From the NCBI GenBank assembly GCA_036396535.1, contig DASWKR010000060.1:1-64000 (forward strand): DNA of 64,000 nt, in the 5' to 3' direction. Position numbers and translations under genes: made by a program. Source of the stretch: Acidimicrobiia bacterium (GTDB taxonomy: Bacteria; Actinomycetota; Acidimicrobiia; Spongiisociales; UBA5794). Below the pieces are notes generated by a model. That model saw only the letters and a list, made by a program, of their open reading frames with translations, was not told where the DNA came from and searched no databases. Shown one piece after another: positions 33,265 through 43,202 of this stretch (within the stretch, counting starts at the first letter, position 1; the number at the start of each line of letters is the position of its first letter).

Positions 33265-33285
33265 GTGACAGGAGCACCCCGATGA
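33265..33285 (+). CDS. Leader mini-ORF (6 codons) coupled to nuoA
   Basis: GTG seven bases after TAATCT opens MTGAPR, and its TGA overlaps the nuoA ATG (ATGA). A GGAG ribosome site for nuoA lies inside it. Same design as the leader before the CcoN-CcoO gene. Confidence 0.35.
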   Translation: MTGAPR

Positions 33286-33707
33286 CGCTCGCGGACTACC
33301 TCCCGATCGCCCTCATGGTCATCCTCGGCACCGGTTTCGCGGTAGCCGCGATGTACCTGTCGTGGAGGCTCGGCCCCAAGAACCCGACGCCCGAGAAGCT
33401 GGCGCCGTACGAGTGCGGGATCGTGCCTCTGCAGGAGCCGGTCGAGCGATTCCCGGTGAAGTTCTACATCGTCGCCATGCTGTTCGTGATCTTCGACGTC
33501 GAGTTGATCTTCCTCTTCGCATGGGCGGTCCGGTTCGACCAGTTCCAGTGGGCCGGGATCGGCGCCATGGCGGTCTTCGTCGGCCTCCTGCTCGAGACGC
33601 TGCTCTACGTGTGGAAGCGCGGTGCGCTCGATTGGAACGTGGCGCACCGCGCCCGTTACCGCCGGGTGGCGGCGATCGAGCCACCACCCTCAGAGGAAGC
33701 CGCCTGA
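33282..33707 (+). CDS. nuoA: NADH-quinone oxidoreductase subunit A
   Basis: A 141-residue three-span subunit of the complex I membrane arm, near the quinone site. The conserved loop KLAPYECGI near residues 38-46 and the second span with [16 protein letters not shown] are diagnostic. The C-tail past residue 120 is basic and longer than usual. It starts the 14-gene operon in canonical order A-N and overlaps nuoB by one base (TGATG). Confidence 0.97.
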   Translation: MTLADYLPIALMVILGTGFAVAAMYLSWRLGPKNPTPEKLAPYECGIVPLQEPVERFPVKFYIVAMLFVIFDVELIFLFAWAVRFDQFQWAGIGAMAVFVGLLLETLLYVWKRGALDWNVAHRARYRRVAAIEPPPSEEAA

Positions 33708-34177
33708 TGGCGGGTGAGACGACGCCGCCCGGGATGATGCTCACGACTCTCGAGAAGGGCGTGAATTGGGCGCGCACCCGCTCGATGTGGGGCGCAGTGT
33801 TCGGCCTGGCGTGCTGCGCGATCGAGATGATGGCGACCGGCGCAGCCCACAACGACCTCGGTCGCTTCGGGATGGAGGTGTTCCGGGCGTCGCCGCGCCA
33901 GGCAGACCTGATGATCGTGGCGGGAAGGGTGTCGCAGAAGATGGCGCCCGTGCTGCGCCAGGTGTACGACCAGATGTCCGAGCCGAAATGGGTGATATCG
34001 ATGGGCGCCTGCGCATCGACGGGCGGCATGTTCAACAACTACGCGCTCGTCCAGGGCGTAGACCAGGTCGTGCCGGTCGACATCTACGTGCCGGGTTGCC
34101 CTCCCGGGCCCCAGTCGTTGATGCACGGCATCCTGACGCTGCACGACAAGATCATGGACGGGGAGATCGTCAGGTGA
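33707..34177 (+). CDS. nuoB: NADH-quinone oxidoreductase subunit B
   Basis: A 156-residue hydrophilic subunit that holds cluster N2, the last [4Fe-4S] before quinone. Ligands are visible: Cys36 and Cys37 in [10 protein letters not shown], the Cys in MGACAST and the Cys in VPGCPPGP. The GACAST and [11 protein letters not shown] text is typical of actinobacterial complex I and differs from the second nuoB in this window (GSCSNCGG type). Confidence 0.97.
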   Translation: MAGETTPPGMMLTTLEKGVNWARTRSMWGAVFGLACCAIEMMATGAAHNDLGRFGMEVFRASPRQADLMIVAGRVSQKMAPVLRQVYDQMSEPKWVISMGACASTGGMFNNYALVQGVDQVVPVDIYVPGCPPGPQSLMHGILTLHDKIMDGEIVR

Positions 34178-34734
34178 CGGACGAGGCGCCGGCGCTCGAG
34201 ACGGCAGACGGGGGCGTCGGCAAGGTACGGCCGGGATCGCCACCACCGGCCGACCCGGTGTTGAGCACCCTTCACGAGGCGGCGCCCGCCTCTCGCTTCG
34301 AGCGCTTCGAGCCGGGCAACGGCCCCGCTCAGGACGTCGTCATCGTCGACAGGGCCGGGTACCACGACCTCGTCTCCGCAGCGCACTCGGAGCGCTTCGA
34401 CACGTTCGCAGACCTGTGCGGCGTCGACTATCTGGGACGGAAGCCACGCTTCGAGGTCGTGCTCAACGTCGTCTCACACCCGATGCGCAGGCGACTGCGG
34501 ATCCGGGTCGGGATCCCGGGCGACAACCCGACGGTCGCCACCGTCTCGGACGTGTACCCGGGGGCGAACTTCTTCGAGCGCGAGGCATACGACCTGTTCG
34601 GCATCGTCTTCGAAGGCCACCCCGACCTCACCAGGATCCTGATGCCCGACGATTGGGAGGGTCACCCGCTTCGCAAGGACTACGCAGTCGGCTCGGTCCC
34701 GGTCCAGTTCAAGGGAGCACCGCACGCCTCATGA
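34174..34734 (+). CDS. nuoC: NADH-quinone oxidoreductase subunit C
   Basis: A 186-residue peripheral-arm subunit. The family signature is complete: [17 protein letters not shown], then [19 protein letters not shown] and PLRKDY. The first 40 residues are a low-complexity extension. GTG start overlaps nuoB by four bases and its stop overlaps the nuoD ATG. C and D are separate genes here, not fused. Confidence 0.96.
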   Translation: MTDEAPALETADGGVGKVRPGSPPPADPVLSTLHEAAPASRFERFEPGNGPAQDVVIVDRAGYHDLVSAAHSERFDTFADLCGVDYLGRKPRFEVVLNVVSHPMRRRLRIRVGIPGDNPTVATVSDVYPGANFFEREAYDLFGIVFEGHPDLTRILMPDDWEGHPLRKDYAVGSVPVQFKGAPHAS

Positions 34735-36164
34735 GCGACACCCCCGACCGCGCGACTGGAGACCTCGAGGCGCCGATCGCGGAGCCGCCGGAGTCCGATG
34801 AACTCGAGTCCACCGTCGCCACCCAGCGGCGTGCGGTGCACGAGATCTGGCTGGCCGGCACGGAGGAGCCCGACTGGGTCAAGGCCGGCACGGACGAGGG
34901 GGCCCAGGAGCTGCTGCCGGACACCGACGATCCGGGGCTGTCGATCCAGCGAGGCACCGTCGTGTCGGACGACTACGTCACGGACGACTACGTCACGGGC
35001 GACGAGCGCCAGATCATCAACATGGGCCCCCAGCACCCTTCGACGCACGGCGTGCTCCGCCTCCAATTGGAGCTCGAAGGCGAGACCATCCGCAGGGTGA
35101 AGCCGATCATCGGGTACCTGCACACCGGGATGGAGAAGACGGCGGAGACGCTCACGTACCTGCAGGGCCCGACCAACGTGACCCGCATGGACTACCTGTC
35201 CCCCTTCCACAACGAGCTGGCGTACTCGCTGGCTGTCGAGCAGCTTCTCGGCGTCGCCTTGCCGCCGCGTGCCGACGCCATCCGAGTGCTCATGACCGAG
35301 CTCAACCGGGTGGCGAGCCACCTGCTGTGGCTGGCGACCCAGGGCATGGACATCGGGGCGATCTCGATGATGCTGTACGGGTGGCGGGAGCGGGAGATCG
35401 TCCTCGAGTTCTTCGAGAAGACGACCGGGTTGAGGATGAACCACAACTACATCCGCCCCGGAGGCGTCGCCGCCGACCTGCCTGACGGGTGGGAGGCGGA
35501 CGTCGAGCGGATCCTGCGCGAGGTCCCGGTCGGTATGAGCGAGTACCGCGAGATACTCGACGAGAACCCCATCTTCCTGGACCGCACGGTCGGCATCGGC
35601 ATCATCACTCAGGAGGAGTGCCGGGCGTACGGCGTGACGGGCCCGATTGCCAGGGCGAGCGGCATCGATTGGGACCTGCGCAAGGCCTTCCCGTACTCGG
35701 GCATCGACGGCTACGAGTTCGACGTCCCCCTCGGGAAGCACGGCGACGTGTTCGACAGGTACCTGGTTCGCATGGAGGAGATGCGCCAGTCGCTGCGCAT
35801 CGTCGAACAGGTGCTCGAGACCATGCCACCCGGCGACTACAGGACGGCCGACCGCAAGGTGACGCCGCCGCCTCGCAAGCGGATCGACGAGTCGATGGAG
35901 GCGCTCATCCATCATTTCAAGATCTTCACCGAAGGCTTCAAGGTGCCCGCCGGGGAGGTGTACCAGGCAGTCGAGTCGCCCCGGGGCGAGCTGGGCGTCT
36001 ACCTGGTCGCCCAGGGAGGCGCCAAGCCATGGCGGGTGCACGTGCGCGGCCCTTCGTTCGCACACGTCCAGGCGCTCCCCATGATGATGACGGACTCCCT
36101 CCTCGCCGACATGATCTCGACGTTGGCGTCGACCGATCCCGTCCTCGGGGACGTCGATCGATGA
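34731..36164 (+). CDS. nuoD: NADH-quinone oxidoreductase subunit D
   Basis: A 477-residue quinone-site subunit. The core starts at INMGPQHPSTHGVLRL (residue 96 on) and contains IGYLHTGMEK and HNYIRPGGVA; it ends with D-x-VLGDVDR as usual. The first 95 residues are an acidic extension not found in standard NuoD (about 380-440 residues), with a repeat DDYVTDDYVTGDE at 80-92. Most related actinobacterial proteins have shorter extensions as far as I recall. Overlaps nuoC and nuoE by four bases. Confidence 0.96.
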   Translation: MSDTPDRATGDLEAPIAEPPESDELESTVATQRRAVHEIWLAGTEEPDWVKAGTDEGAQELLPDTDDPGLSIQRGTVVSDDYVTDDYVTGDERQIINMGPQHPSTHGVLRLQLELEGETIRRVKPIIGYLHTGMEKTAETLTYLQGPTNVTRMDYLSPFHNELAYSLAVEQLLGVALPPRADAIRVLMTELNRVASHLLWLATQGMDIGAISMMLYGWREREIVLEFFEKTTGLRMNHNYIRPGGVAADLPDGWEADVERILREVPVGMSEYREILDENPIFLDRTVGIGIITQEECRAYGVTGPIARASGIDWDLRKAFPYSGIDGYEFDVPLGKHGDVFDRYLVRMEEMRQSLRIVEQVLETMPPGDYRTADRKVTPPPRKRIDESMEALIHHFKIFTEGFKVPAGEVYQAVESPRGELGVYLVAQGGAKPWRVHVRGPSFAHVQALPMMMTDSLLADMISTLASTDPVLGDVDR

Positions 36165-36796
36165 CCGCTCGCCACGCGCCGCCCACCTGGAGCCTCCCCA
36201 ACCAAGAGCGCGCCAGGAAGATGCTCGGGGCGTACCCGGACCCTCGCTCAGCGGTCATGCCGTTGCTGTACGTCGCGGCGCTCGAGCACGGCCACGTGAG
36301 CGACGACGCGATGCGCCAGGTCGCCGAGCTCACGGGGCTGACGTCTGCCCAGGTGAGCGCAGTCGCCAGCTTCTACACGATGTACAAGCGCGAGGAGGTC
36401 GGCCGCTACCTCGTGTCTGTGTGCACGTCGATCTCGTGCTTCCTCCTCGGCGCAGACGACGTCCTCGACGCCATCGAGGACGAGACCGGGACACCTGACG
36501 GTGAGAGATCGGGTGACGGCGTGTTCTCGGTCGAGCACGTCGAATGCCTCGGCGCATGCGGCGGCGCCCCGGCCGTCCAGGTGAACTACGAGCTGGTCGA
36601 AGGCGTCGTGCCGGACAAGGGACGCGCCCTGTGCCGCTGGCTGCGAGACGCCAAGCCGGACACGGTCCTCGGAGACGAGATGCAGAGCCTCTTCGGAGGG
36701 GTCCGCTCGTTCGAGTGGGGGCCGCGAGAGAACGAGGGCGCCGTCGCCGCCGTGCCCGCATTCGGACCGTACGGCTCCGCCAAGGGCGCCCGCTGA
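36161..36796 (+). CDS. nuoE: NADH-quinone oxidoreductase subunit E
   Basis: A 211-residue thioredoxin-fold subunit with the N1a [2Fe-2S] cluster. The four Cys are in CTSISC and ECLGACGGAP, with normal spacing. The chain continues about 45 residues past the usual end with a Gly/Ala tail. It acts with NuoF in NADH oxidation. ATG overlaps the nuoD stop. Confidence 0.96.
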   Translation: MTARHAPPTWSLPNQERARKMLGAYPDPRSAVMPLLYVAALEHGHVSDDAMRQVAELTGLTSAQVSAVASFYTMYKREEVGRYLVSVCTSISCFLLGADDVLDAIEDETGTPDGERSGDGVFSVEHVECLGACGGAPAVQVNYELVEGVVPDKGRALCRWLRDAKPDTVLGDEMQSLFGGVRSFEWGPRENEGAVAAVPAFGPYGSAKGAR

Positions 36797-38103
36797 TGGC
36801 AGAACCGATCCTCACGGCGCGTATGGAGGCACATCCGGCCGACAGCCACACGATGGAGCGCTACCTGGCGACCGGCGGATACGAGGCGCTCCGTACCGCG
36901 CTCGGCAAGCAGCCGGAGGACGTCGCCGTCGAGGTGAAGGCTTCGAACATCCAGGGGCGTGGAGGGGCTGCATTTCCCACCGGCGTCAAGTGGGGCTTCC
37001 TCGGCAAGGCGACGCCGCGCTATCTCGTCGTCAATGCCGACGAGTCGGAGCCGGGGACGTTCAAGGACCGCCAGTTGCTCGAGCGCGATCCCCACCAGCT
37101 CGTCGAGGGAACCATCATCTCGTCGTACGCCCTCGGTGTCGAGCACGCTTTCGTCTACATCCGCGGCGAGTACGCCCGGCCGGCTCGCAGGGTGCAGCAC
37201 GCCGTCGACGAGGCCTACTCGTCGGGGTTCCTCGGCCAGGACATCCTCGGCAGCGGGTTCGACCTCGACATCACCGTCCACCTGGGCGCCGGGGCGTACA
37301 TCTGCGGCGAGGAGACGGCTCTCCTCAACAGCCTCGAGGGCAAGCGGGGTGAGCCACGGATCAAACCGCCGTTTCCCGCCGTCGAAGGCCTGTACGGCAG
37401 GCCGACGATCGTCAACAACGTCGAGACCCTCTCCAACGTGCCGTGGATCGTCACCAACTCGGGCCACAAGTACTCGCTGATCGGGCCGGAGGCGTCCGCG
37501 GGAACCCGGATGTTCTCCCTCTCGGGACACGTCCGCAAACCGGGGAACTACGAGTTCGAGATGGGGATCACGTGGCGCCGGCTGATCTACGAGATCGGGG
37601 GAGGCATCCCGGGGGACCGGGAGCTCAAGTGCTGGATCCCGGGGGGCGCCTCGGCGCCGTGGTTCGTCCCCGGCCACCTCGACACGTTGATCACGAAGGA
37701 CGATGCGGCGGCTCAGGGATCCATGCTCGGCTCGGGGGCAATCGTCGTGATGGACGAGGCGACCAACGTCGTCGCCGCAGCCCATCGCATCGTCAAGTTC
37801 TTCGCCCACGAGTCGTGCGGGCAGTGCACCCCGTGCCGCGAGGGCACGTCGTGGCTCGAGCGGATGTTGTGGCGGATCCTCAACGGCCACGGCCGCCCGA
37901 CGGACATCGACATGCTCCTCGACGTCTCCGACAACATCAGCCCCGGCCTGCGGTGGCCCCCTGCGATGACGACGATCTGTCCGCTCGGCCCCTCGGCGGT
38001 TTCGCCGATCACGTCGATCATGAAGTACTTCCGCGACGAGGTCGAGGCGATGATCGCCGCCGCCGAAGACTCGCCCGCCGTGGAGGAGGTGGCGGTTGGC
38101 TGA
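36796..38103 (+). CDS. nuoF: NADH-quinone oxidoreductase subunit F
   Basis: A 435-residue flavin subunit that oxidises NADH. FMN/NADH sites: GRGGAAFPTGVKWGF near 56 and NADESEPGTFKDR near 83; the glycine-rich GAGAYICGEETALLNSLEG follows near 170. Cluster N3 ligands are in ESCGQCTPCREG near 345 with the fourth Cys in TTICPLG near 395. All appear intact. The stop overlaps nuoG by eight bases. Confidence 0.97.
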   Translation: MAEPILTARMEAHPADSHTMERYLATGGYEALRTALGKQPEDVAVEVKASNIQGRGGAAFPTGVKWGFLGKATPRYLVVNADESEPGTFKDRQLLERDPHQLVEGTIISSYALGVEHAFVYIRGEYARPARRVQHAVDEAYSSGFLGQDILGSGFDLDITVHLGAGAYICGEETALLNSLEGKRGEPRIKPPFPAVEGLYGRPTIVNNVETLSNVPWIVTNSGHKYSLIGPEASAGTRMFSLSGHVRKPGNYEFEMGITWRRLIYEIGGGIPGDRELKCWIPGGASAPWFVPGHLDTLITKDDAAAQGSMLGSGAIVVMDEATNVVAAAHRIVKFFAHESCGQCTPCREGTSWLERMLWRILNGHGRPTDIDMLLDVSDNISPGLRWPPAMTTICPLGPSAVSPITSIMKYFRDEVEAMIAAAEDSPAVEEVAVG

Positions 38104-40540
38104 CGAGCAGCGGGTCAACATCACCGTCGACGGGGAACCGCGGCAGGTCCCGGCCGGGCAGCTGCTCATCAAGGCCGCCGAGGACACGGGGACGTACATC
38201 CCCAGGTTCTGCTGGCATCCGAGGATGAAGCCGGTCGGTATGTGCAGGATGTGCCTCGTCGAGGTGGAGACCCCCCGCGGGAGGCTCCTCACCACTTCGT
38301 GTACGACACCGGTCGCCGAGGGGATGGTCGTGGAGACCGAGTCCGAGGTGGTGAGGAAGGCGCAGGAAGGCGTTCTCGAGTTCCTGCTCATCAACCACCC
38401 GCTCGACTGTCCGGTGTGCGACAGAGGCGGCGAATGCCCTCTGCAGGACCAGACGATGTCGTACGGCCCGGGCGAGAGCAGGTTCGTCGAGGAGAAACGC
38501 CACTTCGAGAAGCCGATACCGATCTCCGACCTCGTGCTGCTCGACCGGGAGCGATGCATCCTTTGCGCCAGGTGCACGCGCTTCTCTTCCGAGGTCTCGG
38601 GGGATCCGCTCATCGAGTTCCAGCAGCGCGGCAACACGACCCAGGTGCTCACCTTCCCCGACGAGCCGTTCAGCTCGTACTTCTCCGGCAACACTGTCGA
38701 GATCTGCCCTGTCGGGGCGCTCACCGCCAAGCCGTACCGCTTCAGGGCGCGACCGTGGGACCTCGAGGCCGTCGAGTCGGTCTCGATGGTCGACTCGTTC
38801 GGCTCCAGGGTGTCGGTCCAGGTCAGCCAGAACCGGGTGCTCAGGATCAACGGCGTCGACAACGAGCCGACCAACCAGGGATGGCTCTCCGACAAGGACC
38901 GCTTCGTCTTCGAGTACGTGGGTTCGGAGCATCGGCTCGGCGTCCCTCTGGTGCGGGAGGGAGGCGAGCTGCGTGATGCGACGTGGGGCGAGGCGCTCGA
39001 TCTGGTGGCAGAGCGGCTCAGCTCCGTCCGCGGCGACGAGGTGGCGGGCATCGGTGGCGCCAGAGGAACGAACGAGGAAGCCTTCGCCTTCGGCAAGTTC
39101 CTCCGCACTGTCGTGGTGACGCCGCACATCGACAGCCAGCTCGCCGACGGGCTCGACCCGGACTTCCTCGCCTGCGTCGTCCCAAGAGCCACCGTCCCCG
39201 ACCTCGACACGGCTGCGACGATCCTGGTGTGGGCCGGCGATCTCAAGGAGGAGCTCCCCGTCCTCTACCTGCGGGTCCGCCACGCCGTCGTCGAGCGGGG
39301 AGCGAGGCTCGTCGTCGTGCATCCACGAAGGACAGGGCTCGACGACGTCGCCTCGGTGAAGATCACATACCGGCCGGGTCACGGGGGAGACACGCTCCGC
39401 AAGCTGTCGTCGGGCGCCGTCGGGGAAGGAGGGTTCGTCGAAGCCCGTGAGCTGCTCGGCGCCGGGCCCGTCGTCGCCATCGTCGGCAGGACGGGCATCA
39501 CCGAGGATCCGCGGGTCGCCGAGGCGGTGGCGGCGTTCGCCCGCGACCTGCCGGGCGCCAAGATTCTCCCGACCGTGCGGCGCCCGAATCTCCTCGGCGC
39601 TCTCGACATGGGTCTGGCGCCGACGTTGCTCCCCGGCAGGGTGCCGGTATCGTCCGAGACCCACCGGGCGGACCTCGAAGCGGCGTGGGGCCCTCTCCCG
39701 GAGGGGACCGGGCGCGGAGCCACAGGGATCTTCGAGGGGCTGAGGGACGGCGAGCTGCGCGCCCTCGTGCTTCTCGGCAGCGACCCGGTTCGCGACCACC
39801 CGGATCGGCTCCTCGTCACCGAGGCACTCGAGCGGGCGGACTTCGTGGTGGCGTTCGATATCTTCCTCAGCGAAACGGCGGCGACGGCCGACGTCGTGCT
39901 TCCCGTCGAGGGCTTCGCCGAGACGGAAGGCACGGTCACCAACCTCGAGGGCCGGGTGCAGAAGGTCAATCGGATCGTCCCCGGGCCCGGCCAATCCCGG
40001 GCGGCGTGGTCCGTGCTCGACGACCTGGCGAGGCGCATGGGGGGGATGCTCGGCGCCACCTCCGCCGAGGCGATGGCCAAGGAGATCGAGTCGATCGCGC
40101 CCGCGTATCGAGGGATCACGTGGGACCTGCTCGACTGGGCCGACGGCCGCATGGGGGTGATCGTGCCGACGCCCGACGGCTCGCAGCCCCTCGAGTACGT
40201 CCCTGTCGACAACGCTCCGCTGGCGTCGGGAGGCAAGTTCAACCTCCACTTGGGTCGGGTGCTCTACGACGACGGCACGCTGGTTGCGATGTCGCCTTCG
40301 CTCGCCGGGCTCGGACCGGCGGCGATGGCGCACCTCCACCCTCGGGACGCGGGGGCGCTCGCCGCGGGTGACGGTGCCACCGTCAGGGTGACCAGCGATG
40401 CCGGGTCCGTGGAGCTGCCACTGCGGCTCGACCCGTCTCTCGCTCCCGGAACGCTCTACGTGCAAGCGAACCTGGCGAAGACGAGACAGCTCGGCTCGGC
40501 GCTCGCCGTCGACGTCGCCGCCGTGGAGGGTGATGCGTGA
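38096..40540 (+). CDS. nuoG: NADH-quinone oxidoreductase subunit G
   Basis: An 814-residue iron-sulfur subunit. The [2Fe-2S] domain is at the start (CWHPRMKPVGMCRMCLVEV), then the HxxxC-type cluster region with CPVCDRGGECPLQD near 105, and the [4Fe-4S] site CILCARCTRF with EICPVGALT. The rest is a molybdopterin-oxidoreductase-like domain without cofactor. TTG start, with GGAGGAGG six bases upstream, overlaps nuoF; this is the only complex I gene in this operon with a TTG start. Confidence 0.95.
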   Translation: MADEQRVNITVDGEPRQVPAGQLLIKAAEDTGTYIPRFCWHPRMKPVGMCRMCLVEVETPRGRLLTTSCTTPVAEGMVVETESEVVRKAQEGVLEFLLINHPLDCPVCDRGGECPLQDQTMSYGPGESRFVEEKRHFEKPIPISDLVLLDRERCILCARCTRFSSEVSGDPLIEFQQRGNTTQVLTFPDEPFSSYFSGNTVEICPVGALTAKPYRFRARPWDLEAVESVSMVDSFGSRVSVQVSQNRVLRINGVDNEPTNQGWLSDKDRFVFEYVGSEHRLGVPLVREGGELRDATWGEALDLVAERLSSVRGDEVAGIGGARGTNEEAFAFGKFLRTVVVTPHIDSQLADGLDPDFLACVVPRATVPDLDTAATILVWAGDLKEELPVLYLRVRHAVVERGARLVVVHPRRTGLDDVASVKITYRPGHGGDTLRKLSSGAVGEGGFVEARELLGAGPVVAIVGRTGITEDPRVAEAVAAFARDLPGAKILPTVRRPNLLGALDMGLAPTLLPGRVPVSSETHRADLEAAWGPLPEGTGRGATGIFEGLRDGELRALVLLGSDPVRDHPDRLLVTEALERADFVVAFDIFLSETAATADVVLPVEGFAETEGTVTNLEGRVQKVNRIVPGPGQSRAAWSVLDDLARRMGGMLGATSAEAMAKEIESIAPAYRGITWDLLDWADGRMGVIVPTPDGSQPLEYVPVDNAPLASGGKFNLHLGRVLYDDGTLVAMSPSLAGLGPAAMAHLHPRDAGALAAGDGATVRVTSDAGSVELPLRLDPSLAPGTLYVQANLAKTRQLGSALAVDVAAVEGDA

Positions 40541-41598
40541 CCGGCCTCGAGATCTTCCTGGAGGCGGGGGTCAAGGTGATCGTCGCCTTCGCGTTGCTCC
40601 TCAACATCACGATCCTGGTGATCTGGTTCGAGAGGAAGGTCGTCGCCGACATGCAGAACAGGATCGGTCCCAACCGGGCAGGTCCATACGGGATGCTGCA
40701 GACCGTCGCCGACGGGCTCAAGCTGCTGTTCAAGGAGAACGTCACTCCTCACAAGGTCGAGTTCGCCCTGTACATCGCGGCTCCGGTCGTTGCGTTGCTG
40801 CCGGCCCTGCTCATCTTCCTGGTGATCCCGATCGGCAGGCCGTTCACCCTCGGCGATCGGGTGATCGATCTGGCAGGGACGGACCTCAACGTCGCCGTCC
40901 TCTACGTGCTCGCCCTCTCGTCGCTGGCGGTGTACGCGGTCGTGCTCGCCGGCTGGGCCTCCGGCTCGAAGTACCCGCTGCTCGGGGCGGTGCGCGCCTC
41001 GGCCCAGATGATCTCGTACGAGGCGGCGATGGGCTTGGCGCTCGTCCCGGTGATCCTCTTCACGGGTACGACGTCGATGCAGGGGATGGTGGCGGCCCAG
41101 GGAGGCGACATCCTCGGCTTCCTGGGACCGTGGAACGCGGTGCTCCTGCCCTCGTTCGTGATCTTCTTCGTGGCGGGCATCGCCGAGACGAATCGCGCTC
41201 CGTTCGACCTGGTAGAGGCCGAATCCGAGCTCGTCGGCGGCTACCACACCGAGTACAGCGGGTTCCGCTTCGCCCTGTTCTACCTCGCCGAGTACATCAA
41301 CATGTTCAACATCTCTGCGCTCACGGTGACGATATTCCTCGGCGGGTGGATCGGCCCGGACTTCGGCCTCGGGCAGCCGTTCACATGGATCCTCCCCCTG
41401 TTTTGGTTCTTCGCCAAGACGACTGCGCTCATCTTCGTGTTCGTGTGGATCAGGGCCACGTTGCCGCGAATGCGGTACGACCAGCTCATGTCGTTCGGAT
41501 GGAAACGCCTCATACCGGTGACGCTCGGCTGGGTCGTGCTCGTGACCATCGCCATCGCCATGCGCCGCTTCCCGCCGAGTTGGCTGCCGTGGGCGTGA
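40537..41598 (+). CDS. nuoH: NADH-quinone oxidoreductase subunit H
   Basis: A 353-residue eight-span membrane subunit linking the peripheral and membrane arms. Signatures: WFERKVVADMQNRIGPNRAG near 30, LVEAESELVGGYHTEYSG near 226 and the acidic loop residues of the quinone channel. Length is normal. GTG start overlaps the nuoG stop by four bases. Ten bases separate it from nuoI. Confidence 0.97.
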   Translation: MTGLEIFLEAGVKVIVAFALLLNITILVIWFERKVVADMQNRIGPNRAGPYGMLQTVADGLKLLFKENVTPHKVEFALYIAAPVVALLPALLIFLVIPIGRPFTLGDRVIDLAGTDLNVAVLYVLALSSLAVYAVVLAGWASGSKYPLLGAVRASAQMISYEAAMGLALVPVILFTGTTSMQGMVAAQGGDILGFLGPWNAVLLPSFVIFFVAGIAETNRAPFDLVEAESELVGGYHTEYSGFRFALFYLAEYINMFNISALTVTIFLGGWIGPDFGLGQPFTWILPLFWFFAKTTALIFVFVWIRATLPRMRYDQLMSFGWKRLIPVTLGWVVLVTIAIAMRRFPPSWLPWA

Positions 41599-41608
41599 GG
41601 GGGTAGCG

Positions 41609-42268
41609 ATGGCAGGCTGGTTCTCCGACATGCTCGGCCCGTTCAAGGGATTCGCAACGGTGTTGCGCCAGATCGGCAAGCCGCGGGTCACCCGGCAGTA
41701 CCCCAAGGAGCACAGAGCCAAGCCGCAACGCTTCCACGGCAGGCACGTCCTCAACCGGTATCCCGACGGGATGGAGAAGTGCATCGGTTGTGAGCTGTGC
41801 GCCGGTGTCTGCCCGGCGAGGTGCATCTACGTCCGGGGGGAGGACAACCCGCCCGACGCCCCCGTGAGCCCGGGCGAGCGGTACGGGTTCGTCTACGAGA
41901 TCAACATGCTGCGGTGCATCTTCTGCGGCCTGTGCGTCGAGGCATGTCCCACCGAAGCGATCACGATGACCCACCTGTTCGAGTTCTCCGTGACGAATCG
42001 GGCGGACTCGATCTACACCCGCGAGCAGCTCCTCGTCGACCGCGACGGCGCCCCCAACCACCTCGACCCGGACGACCCTCTCATCGACATCGGCGAGCTG
42101 CGAATCGCCGACGGATGGATGCGAGCGACGGCTTCCTCGGGTAGGGCGGCCTACGAAGGGGTGGTTGCGTGGACCCCGTCCGCCGGCGTCGGGCTGCGTC
42201 CGGCGGAGAGAGGACAGTCGGCGGAGGGCCAGACCGCGGCTGCCGATCCGGAGGAGGATGGGAAATGA
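41609..42268 (+). CDS. nuoI: NADH-quinone oxidoreductase subunit I
   Basis: A 219-residue ferredoxin-like subunit with clusters N6a and N6b: CIGCELCAGVCPARCI near 56-71 and CIFCGLCVEACPTEAI near 101-116. The C-tail beyond residue 160 is an extension with acidic and Gln/Ala-rich sequence. GGGGG five bases before ATG 41609 serves as ribosome site. Overlaps nuoJ by four bases (ATGA). Confidence 0.97.
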   Translation: MAGWFSDMLGPFKGFATVLRQIGKPRVTRQYPKEHRAKPQRFHGRHVLNRYPDGMEKCIGCELCAGVCPARCIYVRGEDNPPDAPVSPGERYGFVYEINMLRCIFCGLCVEACPTEAITMTHLFEFSVTNRADSIYTREQLLVDRDGAPNHLDPDDPLIDIGELRIADGWMRATASSGRAAYEGVVAWTPSAGVGLRPAERGQSAEGQTAAADPEEDGK

Positions 42269-42900
42269 ACGCCGAGACGCTCCTCTTCGTGGTGTTCGCC
42301 ATCGCTGCGATCGCCGGCGGGCTCACGATGGTCGCCGCCCGTAACCCGGTCTACTCGGCGATGGGGCTGCTGCTGGCGATGTTCTCCGTGGCGGTCTTCT
42401 ACGTGCTCAACGGCGCCCATTTCGTGGCCGCAGTGCAGGTGCTCATTTACGCAGGCGCCGTGATCACGCTGTTCCTGTTCGTGATCATGCTCCTCGGCGT
42501 CGATCGGGTGGACGATCCGCACGAGAGCATCCCCCTGCAGCGGCCCCTGGCGGTCATCGTCGGAGCCGGCCTGCTCCTGCTCCTGCTGGTGGCAGGGAGA
42601 GCGGCCTGGGTCACGGGAGAGGCGGCGTTCGCGTCGGAGGACGTGAGCGGGACCATCGAGGCGATCTCGGACGAGCTCTTCGGCACATGGCTGATCCCTT
42701 TCGAGGCGACGATCCTGCTCCTCACGATCGCCGCAGTCGGCACGGTCGCCCTGGCCCACTTCGGCGAAGGCCTCCAGGTGGTCGGGCGCCCGGTGGGCGA
42801 GGTCGAGGGCGTCTCCCGTTACGAGCTCGGGTCGGGCACGGGGCGGGGCGGCGACGGTCTGGTCGCGGTCGACGACGCAGCCGAGGAGGGTGACCCGTGA
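42265..42900 (+). CDS. nuoJ: NADH-quinone oxidoreductase subunit J
   Basis: A 211-residue subunit with five membrane segments. The third-span region [19 protein letters not shown] is the conserved NuoJ signature near residues 57-76, with the pi-bulge Tyr. The C-terminal 45 residues are cytosolic and acidic. Coupled by four-base overlaps to nuoI and nuoK. Confidence 0.96.
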   Translation: MNAETLLFVVFAIAAIAGGLTMVAARNPVYSAMGLLLAMFSVAVFYVLNGAHFVAAVQVLIYAGAVITLFLFVIMLLGVDRVDDPHESIPLQRPLAVIVGAGLLLLLLVAGRAAWVTGEAAFASEDVSGTIEAISDELFGTWLIPFEATILLLTIAAVGTVALAHFGEGLQVVGRPVGEVEGVSRYELGSGTGRGGDGLVAVDDAAEEGDP

Positions 42901-43202
42901 CCGTCACCGCCGGGTGGTACATGGCGCTGGCGGCCGTGCTGTTCGTCATCGGGGCATCCGGGCTGCTGCTGCGCCGCAACGCCCTCGTGATGTTCATGTC
43001 GATCGAGCTGATGCTCAACGCCGTCAACGTCTCGTTCGTCGCAGCCGGCAGGGAGCTCGGCCTCCTCGACGGCCAGATCGCCGCAATCTTCGTGATGGTG
43101 GTCGCCGCAGCCGAGGTGACCGTCGGCCTGGCGATCATCATCTCCGTGTTCCGCAAGAGGGCGACCGCCAGCGTCGACGAGCTGTCCGGGATGAGGGGCT
43201 GA
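42897..43202 (+). CDS. nuoK: NADH-quinone oxidoreductase subunit K
   Basis: A 101-residue three-span subunit. Conserved features: [19 protein letters not shown] with the essential Glu near residue 37, and [15 protein letters not shown] with the second Glu near residue 69. Length is typical. GTG start overlaps nuoJ; the stop overlaps the nuoL ATG. Confidence 0.97.
   Translation: MTVTAGWYMALAAVLFVIGASGLLLRRNALVMFMSIELMLNAVNVSFVAAGRELGLLDGQIAAIFVMVVAAAEVTVGLAIIISVFRKRATASVDELSGMRG

Noticed and set aside
36586-39246. Long minus-strand frame opposite nuoE-nuoG
   Set aside because: Antisense shadow of three complex I genes; low-complexity Ser/Arg composition and no domain.
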